NCBI GenBank assembly: GCA_945901665.1
Contig: CAMDLJ010000188.1
Span: 1 to 5,489, forward strand
Direction: 5' to 3'
Origin: Bordetella parapertussis
Lineage (GTDB): Bacteria; Pseudomonadota; Gammaproteobacteria; Burkholderiales; Burkholderiaceae
DNA: 5,489 nt
Shown piece by piece: positions 1 to 5,489 of this stretch. The notes below the pieces were generated by a model. It saw nothing but the letters and a program-made list of their open reading frames with translations. It was not told the DNA's origin and made no database searches. Numbering within the stretch: position 1 is the stretch's first letter; every line of letters begins with the position of its first letter. The translations under genes were made by a program, and so were the position numbers.

Positions 1-666
1 TGGTGGCTCTTTTTGCACCACGGGGCGCAAGCCCAAGCTTCCAATGTCCTTTTGTTGTCCATGACCAGTATCGGATTTGGACGGTACTCGCTGTACATCC
101 TTTGGCGAAATTTGCCCCACGGTGAAGACCCTCGCTATGCACGCTGGCGCCAGCGCTCGGGGGCACGTTGGTGGTGGTGGAGCTATTTCCAGATTTTTTT
201 GCTTCAAGGCGTGGTGATCTGGATTTGGGCGGTCCCCTTGGTTTTTGGCATGCGTGCGTCCGGGGAAATCGGCTTTTGGCATACCGCAGGCGCGCTGGTC
301 TGGTTGGTGGGCTTCGTCTTTGAAGCCGGCAGCGATTGGCAACTGACACGCTTCAAACGCCAACGCACCGACCGCTCGCAACTGCTCGATACAGGCCTTT
401 GGGCCTTGTCTCGCCACCCCAACTACTTCGGACAGGCCTGTATGTGGTGGGGCTACGGGGTGTTTGCTCTGGCGCACCCCTGGGGATGGCTTTCGGTGCT
501 GCCGCTGGTGTATGTCACCTGGTTCATGAACAAGGGCTCTGCAACCTCGTTGATGGAGCGCCACATGGTCAAAACAAAACCTGGCTATGCCAACTATTGC
601 GCCACTGTGCCTGCCTTTTTCCCGCGCCTGCCAAGCCGCGCTCCTCAAACCAAGGACACACCATGA
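1..666 (+). CDS. DUF1295 / steroid 5-alpha-reductase-like membrane protein (5' end missing)
   Basis: Partial gene, open from base 1 with no stop; 221 residues are visible and the N-terminus lies outside the window. A TTG at 13 could serve as a start, but the frame is open to its left and the family (usually somewhat over 250 residues) needs more N-terminal helices, so I read it as truncated. Several hydrophobic stretches indicate a polytopic inner-membrane protein. Family marks in order: a GEDPRY-type motif (about 121-138), FLLQG (about 196-210), an FE...D.Q..RFK stretch (about 316-351), the hallmark SRHPNYFG (409-432), WWG (445-453), and a C-terminal PGY..Y....P.FFP stretch (about 580-627). 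In the related steroid 5-alpha-reductase/ICMT superfamily this C-terminal region forms the cofactor-binding site, so an NAD(P)H-dependent reduction of a lipid-like substrate is plausible but unproven. The residue after RHPNYFG is Gln, where I recall Glu as usual. Its TGA overlaps the thiolase ATG, implying co-translation. Confidence 0.85.
   Translation, partial: WWLFLHHGAQAQASNVLLLSMTSIGFGRYSLYILWRNLPHGEDPRYARWRQRSGARWWWWSYFQIFLLQGVVIWIWAVPLVFGMRASGEIGFWHTAGALVWLVGFVFEAGSDWQLTRFKRQRTDRSQLLDTGLWALSRHPNYFGQACMWWGYGVFALAHPWGWLSVLPLVYVTWFMNKGSATSLMERHMVKTKPGYANYCATVPAFFPRLPSRAPQTKDTP
652..656 (+). promoter_or_regulatory. Ribosome binding site of the thiolase gene
   Basis: AAGGA lies six bases before the ATG at 663, inside the last codons of the upstream membrane-protein gene. 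It supports 663 as the thiolase start, although the same frame is open for over 300 bases further left. Confidence 0.7.
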
Positions 667-1862
667 ACCATCCCCTGATCATCGAGGCCTTGCGCAGTCC
701 ACGCGGCCGGGGCAATGACAAAGGGGCACTGCGGCAAATCAAACCAGTGGACTTGCTGGCTCAGCAATTGACCGCCTTGGCCAAGCGCACCGGCCTGAAC
801 ACCGCACAGGTGAGCGACACCCTCATCGGCTGTGTGACCCAAACCGCAGACCAAGGCGCCAACATCGCCAAACTGTCCCTGGTGCGTGCCGGCTGGCATG
901 ACAGCGTGCCAGGCCTGAGCATCAACCGCTACTGCGCCTCAGGCCTGAGCGCTGTTCATCTGGCGTCACAGCAGGCCATGGACAACGACAGCTTGGCCGT
1001 GGGCGGTGGTGTCGAAATGATGTCGCGTGTGCCCATGGCCTCGGACCAAGGGCCGCTCACCCACGACTTTGAGTTCCAACATCAAACCACGCTGGTGCCC
1101 ATTGGCATCAGCGCCGACACCATTGCGACGCAAGAGGGTTTCAGCCGTGAACAATGCGATGCCTATGCCGTGTCCTCTCAGCAACGCGCGGTCGCCGCTT
1201 TGGAACAAGGGCGTTTTCGCTCTGTCGTGCCCGTGGTGGATGCACAAGGCGTGACCTTGCTAGAACGAGACGAAACCCCCAGAGCGCAGACCACAATGGA
1301 GAGCCTGGCCGGGCTCAAACCCGCCTTTGCAGCCATGGCCGAAAAGTACGGGATTGACCGCCTGATGTGTGAGCGTTATGGCCTGGATCGGATTGATCAT
1401 GTGCAACATGCGGGCAACTCGCCCGCCACGGCCGATGGCGCCTCCGTGGTGTTGCTGGCCAGCCCTGGTGCGGCGGCCAGACTGGGACTCAAGCCCAGGG
1501 CGCGCATCTTGGCCACAGCCACCGTGAGTGTGGACCACACGCTGGCGTTGACCGGTGCGGTGCAAGCCACACAAAAGGCTTTGTCAAAAGCAGGCCTGCA
1601 TATTGATGACATTGATCTGTTTGAGGTGAATGAGTCTTTCGCCTCACTGATGCTGCACTACATGAAGCATCTGCATGTTCCCCACAGCAAGCTCAATGTG
1701 AATGGCGGTGCCATCGCTCTGGGCCATGCCATGGGCTCCACGGGCAGCGCCCTCGTGGGCATGGCACTGGACGAGCTGGAAGCTCGACAAGCGCGCCGTG
1801 CCGTGATCAGCCTGTGCGGTGCCGCTGGCTTGGCTGTGGCCATGGTGGTGGAACGCGTCTGA
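663..1862 (+). CDS. Thiolase-family acetyl-CoA acyltransferase (acetyl-CoA C-acetyltransferase)
   Basis: Complete 399-residue cytoplasmic enzyme, the usual length for a thiolase. It should cleave a 3-oxoacyl-CoA with CoA into acetyl-CoA and a shortened acyl-CoA, or run the reverse condensation. All four catalytic positions are present: nucleophile C91 in NRYCASGL, N323 in VNESFA, H355 in GGAIALGHAMG, and acid/base C385 in SLCGAAGLA. GGGVEMMSR (114-122) and GNSPATADGAS (251-261) are further family blocks. The N-terminus (SPRGRG...GALRQIKPVDLLAQ) resembles the catabolic acyltransferase branch rather than biosynthetic PhbA, but chain-length preference cannot be read. Two catalytic loops deviate: GHAMG where GHPxG is usual and CGAAG where CGGGxG is usual. 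The ATG at 663 is preceded by a good AAGGA and matches where thiolase homology begins. It overlaps the previous gene by four bases, and the regulator follows after 34 bases, suggesting one operon. Confidence 0.93.
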   Translation: MNHPLIIEALRSPRGRGNDKGALRQIKPVDLLAQQLTALAKRTGLNTAQVSDTLIGCVTQTADQGANIAKLSLVRAGWHDSVPGLSINRYCASGLSAVHLASQQAMDNDSLAVGGGVEMMSRVPMASDQGPLTHDFEFQHQTTLVPIGISADTIATQEGFSREQCDAYAVSSQQRAVAALEQGRFRSVVPVVDAQGVTLLERDETPRAQTTMESLAGLKPAFAAMAEKYGIDRLMCERYGLDRIDHVQHAGNSPATADGASVVLLASPGAAARLGLKPRARILATATVSVDHTLALTGAVQATQKALSKAGLHIDDIDLFEVNESFASLMLHYMKHLHVPHSKLNVNGGAIALGHAMGSTGSALVGMALDELEARQARRAVISLCGAAGLAVAMVVERV

Positions 1863-1896
1863 CGCCTGATCACCCAGCACTTCGCGCCTGACTCAC
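1863..1896 (+). repeat. Short imperfect direct repeat in the gap before the regulator; possible operator
   Basis: The 34 bases between the thiolase stop and the regulator ATG carry CGCCTGATCAC (1863-1873) and CGCCTGACTCAC (1885-1896). The shared CGCCTGA cores start 22 bases apart, about two helical turns, so both copies would face the same side of the DNA. The first copy includes the palindrome TGATCA (1867-1872). A site of this layout could be bound by the tandem winged-helix protein encoded just downstream, or it may be chance. No promoter boxes or terminator hairpin were recognised here. Confidence 0.25.
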
Positions 1897-2838
1897 ATGA
1901 CCCACACCCCCGACCTCAAACTGACACAAGCCGCGCTGGCCAGCAGCACACTGAGCCACGGCCTGAAAGTCTTTGGAGACCGCTGGACAGTCCAAGTCAT
2001 GTTGTCGGCTTTTTTGGGGATTCGACGGTTCGACGAGCTGCAAAGCTTTTCCAACATTCCCCGCCCCACTTTGTCAGACCGCTTGCGCTCTTTGGTGCAA
2101 ACCGGGGTCATCAAGCCACGTCTGTACCAGGACAACCCACCGCGCCATGAATACCACCTGACCCGCAAAGGCCTGGGTTTATACGACGCCACCCTGATGA
2201 TTTGGGCCTGGGAGAAGAAATGGGGCAAGCGCGCACAAGACCTGCCCAAAAAACTTTTCCACCAAACATGCCAACACCACTTCAATCCAGTGTTGTGCTG
2301 CAAAGCATGCGGCCAAGAGATCAGCATGAAGGACTTGGACTACAGCCTCGTGCCCAACCCCCGCTTGCGACATCAACCGCTGGAGGGGCTTCGCACCCCT
2401 CGGATGTCCGTGCGGGAGGCCCGCGATATGAGCCTGGGTTTGCGCGTTGACCGCTGGAGTTTATTGATCCTCACGGCGGTGGTGCTTGGCTGTCACTACT
2501 TTGACCAAATCACCCATGTGCTCGGCATCGGTCCCAAAGTCCTTTCGCGCCGCCTCTCAGACATGGTCGAGTGCCACTTGCTGAGCTGCGAAACCGATGG
2601 AACCGATGCCCGCCGCAGGCTGTACCGGCTGACCCCCAGCAGCCGAGATTTGTTTGGCTATATCGTCTGCCTGTCCAACTGGGCCAGTGAATCGCATTTG
2701 CACGAACAAAGTTCGATTCGCCCCCGCCATCGCGCGTGTCAACACCGCTTCTTCCCCATGGTCGCGTGCGATCAGTGCCAGCAGAACCTGAACCCCTGGG
2801 AAGTCTCCTTTTCGACATCCAATGGAAAAGCGCCATGA
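1897..2838 (+). CDS. Tandem HxlR-type winged-helix transcriptional regulator with two Cys/His clusters
   Basis: A 313-residue protein, more than twice the length of a usual HxlR regulator, explained by an internal duplication. Unit 1 (about 22-150) and unit 2 (about 181-306) align along their length: GLKVFGDRW with GLRVDRW, RFDELQ with YFDQIT, PTLSDRL with KVLSRRL (recognition-helix region), and the wing EYHLT with LYRLT. Each unit ends in a matching cluster: C125, H127, C135, C138 in unit 1 and C281, H283, C291, C294 in unit 2, exactly 156 residues apart, followed by an aromatic-Ser end (DYS, SFS). HxlR proteins normally bind DNA as dimers, so a two-unit chain could act as a built-in pseudodimer; the clusters may bind a metal or sense redox state (inference). 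ATG 1897 is the first possible start after an in-frame TGA at 1867; no clear ribosome site precedes it. The stop overlaps livH, so regulator and transporter are probably co-translated. The ligand is unknown. Confidence 0.85.
   Translation: MTHTPDLKLTQAALASSTLSHGLKVFGDRWTVQVMLSAFLGIRRFDELQSFSNIPRPTLSDRLRSLVQTGVIKPRLYQDNPPRHEYHLTRKGLGLYDATLMIWAWEKKWGKRAQDLPKKLFHQTCQHHFNPVLCCKACGQEISMKDLDYSLVPNPRLRHQPLEGLRTPRMSVREARDMSLGLRVDRWSLLILTAVVLGCHYFDQITHVLGIGPKVLSRRLSDMVECHLLSCETDGTDARRRLYRLTPSSRDLFGYIVCLSNWASESHLHEQSSIRPRHRACQHRFFPMVACDQCQQNLNPWEVSFSTSNGKAP
2824..2830 (+). promoter_or_regulatory. Ribosome binding site deciding the livH start
   Basis: GGAAAAG lies just before the ATG at 2835. The same frame is open back to a GTG at 2736, but the extra 33 residues would be polar and duplicate regulator-coding sequence, while the permease homology starts right at 2835. 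The site and the ATGA overlap fix the start at 2835. Confidence 0.6.
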
Positions 2839-3719
2839 ACGATTTTTGGCTAACCTTTGCCCAACTGACCGTCAACGGCATCGCCGTGGGGGCCATCTAT
2901 GCACTGGTGGCGCTGGGCATTGTGCTGATTTACAAAGCCACCGAAGTGCTCAACTTTGCCCACGGTGACTTGCTGGTGGTCTCGGCCTTCAGTGCCTGGG
3001 GCTTGATCACAGTGTGGGGCTTGCCGTTTTGGCTGGCCTTGATGATCACCGTGCTGGGCGTGGCCCTGTTTGCTTTTGCACTGGATGCCTTGGTCATTCG
3101 CCGCATTGCAGGCCAACCGCAATTTGCCGGTGTGATGCTGACCATTGCACTGGCCTTCATGATCCGGGGCGCTGTGAGCATGCTATTTGGCCCCGAGTCA
3201 CGCAACTACCCCACACCCTGGAGCCAACAAAGCACCCAATTGGCAGGCCTGTCTATCGCCAACTTGCAATTGGTCATCCTGGGCGTGTCCATGATGGTGA
3301 CCTTGGTGCTGTTTTGCTTTTTCCGTTTCACCCGACTGGGTGTGGCCATGCAGGCGGCTTCACAAAACCAACTGGCCGCTTACCTGAACGGCGTGCGCGT
3401 CAAGCGCGTCAACTCCATGGTCTGGGCGCTGGGGGGGGTCACGGCGGCATTTGCAGGCGTGCTGTTGGCGCCCATCACCTTGGTGGACATCAGCTTGTGG
3501 TTTGTCACCCTCAAGGCTTTGTCAGCCCTGGTGCTGGGTGGCTTTGGCAGCATTCCAGGGGCGATTGTGGGCGGTCTTCTGATTGGCCTGATTGAACAGT
3601 ACGCAGGTGTTTACATGCCCGATGGCACCAAAGATATCGTGGCCTATCTGGTGCTGATTGCCGTTCTCATTGTGCGTCCCCATGGCTTGCTGGGCGAAGC
3701 ACATGGCCGACGCGTCTGA
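2835..3719 (+). CDS. livH: Liv-type ABC transporter permease, LivH family
   Basis: Complete 294-residue inner-membrane permease, standard length for LivH. It is one half of the membrane channel of a high-affinity importer of the branched-chain amino acid (HAAT) family and should pair with LivM downstream. Visible marks: NGIAVGAIYALVALGIVLIY (14-33) followed by KATEVLNFAHGDLL (34-47), the N-terminal LivH signature; the cytoplasmic ATPase-coupling loop TRLGVAMQAASQN...AAYLNGV (166-187); the glycine-rich LGGFGSIPGAIVGGLLIG (234-251); and the C-terminal RPHGLLG (281-287). About eight hydrophobic segments can be seen. The start is ATG 2835, overlapping the regulator stop by four bases, and livM follows after 20 bases. 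An 8-G run sits at 3431-3438 in the codons for L199-V202. The family label is sure; the substrate is not, since LivH paralogues also serve amides, urea and aromatic or other organic acids. Confidence 0.93.
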   Translation: MNDFWLTFAQLTVNGIAVGAIYALVALGIVLIYKATEVLNFAHGDLLVVSAFSAWGLITVWGLPFWLALMITVLGVALFAFALDALVIRRIAGQPQFAGVMLTIALAFMIRGAVSMLFGPESRNYPTPWSQQSTQLAGLSIANLQLVILGVSMMVTLVLFCFFRFTRLGVAMQAASQNQLAAYLNGVRVKRVNSMVWALGGVTAAFAGVLLAPITLVDISLWFVTLKALSALVLGGFGSIPGAIVGGLLIGLIEQYAGVYMPDGTKDIVAYLVLIAVLIVRPHGLLGEAHGRRV

Positions 3720-3739
3720 AACAAGAAAGAACCCCATCG

Positions 3740-4816
3740 ATGCGTTTTGATTACCACACCCAATACCGCGAAGGTTTCGCCCTGTGGCGCAGTCCCTTTG
3801 ATCGCAACCTTTATGCCTTGTTGCTGCTGGGCTTGTGCGCCCTGCCCTGGTTCATGACGCCTTTCATGCTCGGCGAGACGGCCTATGTGTTCATCCTGTG
3901 CGTGGCAAGCCTTGGCTTGATGTCGCTGACTGGCCTGACCGGACAGGTGTCATTGGGGCATGCCGCCTTCATTGCGATTGGGGCCTATGGGCACGCCTGG
4001 TTCCTGTCCAAAGGCGTGCCCTTACCGGTCTCCATGGTCATGGCCGCACTGCTCAGCGCCGCTGCCGGTTTGTTGGTGGGCATTCCCGCCATCCGTGTCT
4101 CAGGTCTCTACCTGGCCATGGTGACGCTGGCCTTTGCCATCATCGTGGAACAGATCATCGGCCACTGGAGTTCGGTCACCGGCGGTTTTACCGGCCTGGC
4201 TGTGAATGACCCTGTATTGATGGGCCAGTCGCTGAGCGGCCCCAAGGCTTTTTATTATTTCTGTCTGATCACTTTGGTGCTGGTGCTGGTGGCCTTGCTC
4301 AACATCTTGCGCTCGGGCATGGGCCGCGCCTTGATCGGTGTGCGTGAATCAGAAGCTGCCTCTTACGCCTTGGGCATCCCGGTCGAGCGCATGAAGGCCG
4401 GCGCTTTTGCCTTGTCAGCGGGCATCACCGGCCTGGCTGGCAGCATGCTGGCCCACCACCTGAAATACCTCACCCCCGATGGCTTCACCTTGCTGCTGTC
4501 ATTGGAACTGGTGTTGATGGTCGTGATCGGTGGCCTTGGCAGTCTGCGCGGCGCGGTGCTGGGGGCCGTTCTCATCAGTTCCTTGCCGACAGCCATCTCC
4601 CGCATCAAACCGTTTTTACCCGAGAGCGTGGCCAAACAGTTCGGACTGGAGACCTTTATCTTTGGCTTGGTTCTGGCCCTTTTTGTGCTGTTTGAGCCCA
4701 TGGGGCTCAATGGCCGCTGGCTCAAGATCCGCAGCTTTCTGGAATCTTTTCCGATCTACCGAAAAGACACCTTCAAGCGCAACAAGCGTTATATGAAATC
4801 GGAGCGTTACCGTTGA
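3740..4816 (+). CDS. livM: Liv-type ABC transporter permease, LivM family
   Basis: Complete 358-residue second permease of the importer, partner of LivH. Marks: SLTGLTGQVSLGHAAFIAIGAY (62-83), the LivM signature; GLYLAMVTLAFA (122-133) and SSVTGGFTGL (144-153); the ATPase-coupling loop RSGMGRALIGVRESE..A..LGI (191-213) then AGAFALSAGITGLAGSM (220-236); and VVIGGLGSLRGAVLGA (261-276). After the last membrane segment (about 305-322) comes a 35-residue basic cytoplasmic tail rich in K and R (GRWLKIRSF...TFKRNKRYMKSER), longer than in classical LivM. I recall this kind of tail in Liv paralogues of Burkholderiales that sit near acyl-CoA ligases. ATG 3740 has only a weak purine stretch (AAGAAAGA, 3723-3730) before it, 20 bases after livH. 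The TGA overlaps the TTG start of livG. The substrate is unresolved. Confidence 0.93.
   Translation: MRFDYHTQYREGFALWRSPFDRNLYALLLLGLCALPWFMTPFMLGETAYVFILCVASLGLMSLTGLTGQVSLGHAAFIAIGAYGHAWFLSKGVPLPVSMVMAALLSAAAGLLVGIPAIRVSGLYLAMVTLAFAIIVEQIIGHWSSVTGGFTGLAVNDPVLMGQSLSGPKAFYYFCLITLVLVLVALLNILRSGMGRALIGVRESEAASYALGIPVERMKAGAFALSAGITGLAGSMLAHHLKYLTPDGFTLLLSLELVLMVVIGGLGSLRGAVLGAVLISSLPTAISRIKPFLPESVAKQFGLETFIFGLVLALFVLFEPMGLNGRWLKIRSFLESFPIYRKDTFKRNKRYMKSERYR
4801..4804 (+). promoter_or_regulatory. Ribosome binding site supporting the TTG start of livG
   Basis: GGAG lies eight bases before TTG 4813, inside the last livM codons. No ATG occurs in the livG frame until codon 77, beyond the Walker A motif, so this site is the main evidence for an unusual TTG start. 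A GTG at 4849 is the only other candidate before the nucleotide-binding fold and has no comparable site. Confidence 0.6.
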
Positions 4817-5489
4817 AAACATCCAACGCCTCCCCCCCGCTGCTGACAGTGGACAAACTGTCACTCACTTTTGGCGGCGTGCAAGCCATTGCCGATTTGA
4901 GCCTGGAAGTCAGGCCTGGCGAAGTGCTGGCCGTGATCGGCCCCAACGGTGCGGGCAAAACCTCGCTGCTCAATGCGGTCACCCGCGTATTCGACCCCAG
5001 TGGAGGGCAAATTCACTTCAAGGGCCAGGACCTCACACAAATGCAGCGCCACCAAATCGCGACCCTTGGCATTGCACGCACCTTCCAGAACATTGAATTG
5101 TTTGAAGCTGCCACGGTACTGGACAACCTTTTGCTAGGGCGCCATCGCTTCTTTCAGGGCCATTGGTGGCAACAAGTTTTGCGCACACCGGCCCTGACCC
5201 GGCTCGAAGAGGCAGCCCACGCCGAAGTGGAAAAAATCATCGACTTTCTGGACCTCACGCCCTGGCGGCATGCGCCCATCGCAGGCCTGCCTTACGGCGT
5301 GCGCAAAGTGGTGGAGCTCGGTCGTGCGTTGTGCGCCCAGCCTGAGCTCTTGTTTCTGGATGAACCAGCCTCGGGCCTGAACCCCGAAGAAACGCGTGAG
5401 TTGGCCTTCTGGATCGACGACATCCGCAGCGAACTGGGCATCACCGTGGTGATGGTGGAACACGACATGTCTCTGGTCAGTGCCGTGGC
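4813..5489 (+). CDS. livG: Liv-type ABC transporter ATP-binding protein, LivG family (3' end missing)
   Basis: Partial gene cut by the right edge: 225 codons are visible of about 255 expected. It is the cytoplasmic ATPase that drives the LivH/LivM channel. All nucleotide-binding elements are present: A-loop-region residue F20, Walker A GPNGAGKTS (43-51), Q-loop Q92 in ARTFQN, signature LPYGVRK (159-165), Walker B LLFLD (179-183) with catalytic E184, D-loop SGLNPEE (187-193), and the switch H217 in VEHDMS. ARTFQNIELF and the inserted stretch between Q-loop and signature (about 105-140) are LivG-like rather than LivF-like. The signature departs from LSGGQ, and the same variant is known to me from LivG paralogues for non-amino-acid substrates. 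Translation most likely starts at TTG 4813, overlapping the livM stop as TTGA with GGAG eight bases upstream. A 7-C run (4832-4838) lies in codons 7-9. Confidence 0.92.
   Translation, partial: MKTSNASPPLLTVDKLSLTFGGVQAIADLSLEVRPGEVLAVIGPNGAGKTSLLNAVTRVFDPSGGQIHFKGQDLTQMQRHQIATLGIARTFQNIELFEAATVLDNLLLGRHRFFQGHWWQQVLRTPALTRLEEAAHAEVEKIIDFLDLTPWRHAPIAGLPYGVRKVVELGRALCAQPELLFLDEPASGLNPEETRELAFWIDDIRSELGITVVMVEHDMSLVSAV

Noticed and set aside
169..180. Four TGG repeats encoding WWWW in the DUF1295 protein
   Set aside because: Aromatic clusters near membrane interfaces are common in such proteins, and four repeats are too few to call a variable tract.
336..662. In-frame N-terminal extension of the thiolase back to 336
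   Set aside because: The extra 109 residues overlap the coding DNA of the membrane protein and resemble no thiolase; homology begins at 663, where there is also a good ribosome site.
1260..1574. Minus-strand open frames opposite the thiolase
   Set aside because: They are His/Gly/Arg-rich translations typical of the antisense of GC-rich coding DNA and lack any domain pattern.
1853..1862. Ten bases ACGCGTCTGA at the thiolase stop repeated at the livH stop (3710-3719)
   Set aside because: Both genes happen to end in Arg-Val-stop with the same codons; there is no stem or T-run, so it is not a terminator or recombination site.
1893..2327. Minus-strand open frame of 144 codons opposite the regulator
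   Set aside because: It is antisense to a well-supported duplicated-domain gene, its translation shows no recognisable family pattern, and no ribosome site was seen.
2736..2834. In-frame N-terminal extension of livH from GTG 2736
   Set aside because: It lies inside the regulator's second Cys/His cluster coding region, adds a polar leader that LivH proteins lack, and a ribosome site precedes ATG 2835.
3014..3595. Alternative-frame 193-codon open frame within livH
   Set aside because: Its translation is low in pattern and rich in Gly, His and Arg, and lies wholly inside a clear permease gene in another frame.
3720..3739. Possible terminator or promoter between livH and livM
   Set aside because: The 20-base gap holds no inverted repeat and no promoter-like boxes, only a weak purine-rich ribosome site.

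Overview
The window is about 5.5 kb of tightly packed, GC-rich bacterial DNA with all six genes on the + strand. The codon use (strong G/C third positions), the use of TTG as a start codon, and the type of Liv-family ABC transporter suggest a betaproteobacterium, most likely Burkholderiales of the Comamonadaceae type. That placement comes from recognising protein families by eye, not from a database search.

Layout from left to right: (1) the C-terminal part of a DUF1295 / steroid 5-alpha-reductase-like membrane protein, cut by the left edge (1-666); (2) a complete thiolase-family acetyl-CoA acyltransferase (663-1862), coupled to gene 1 by an ATGA overlap; (3) after a 34-base gap holding a short direct repeat, a 313-residue regulator made of two HxlR-type winged-helix units, each with a Cys/His cluster behind it (1897-2838); (4) livH, a Liv-type permease (2835-3719), overlapping the regulator by ATGA; (5) livM, the second permease (3740-4816), 20 bases further on; (6) livG, the ATPase (from 4813), which starts at TTG in a TTGA overlap with livM and is cut by the right edge.

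There are no terminators, RNA genes, insertion sequences, CRISPR arrays or gaps over 34 bases. The arrangement looks like one transcription unit whose promoter lies left of the window and whose last genes (rest of livG, probably livF, and a periplasmic binding protein) lie to the right.

My reading, which is inference: the genes form a uptake-plus-catabolism module. The Liv-type transporter would import a small organic acid or similar compound, the thiolase would cleave a 3-oxoacyl-CoA made from it, the DUF1295 protein might reduce a lipid-like or alicyclic intermediate in the membrane, and the tandem HxlR protein would control the operon from inside it. The ATPase signature (LPYGVRK) and the long basic tail of LivM resemble Liv paralogues that I recall being found beside acyl-CoA ligases in Burkholderiales, which argues against plain branched-chain amino acid uptake. 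The substrate cannot be named from this sequence. Nothing here proves a new system; the duplicated regulator embedded in the operon is the most distinctive element.
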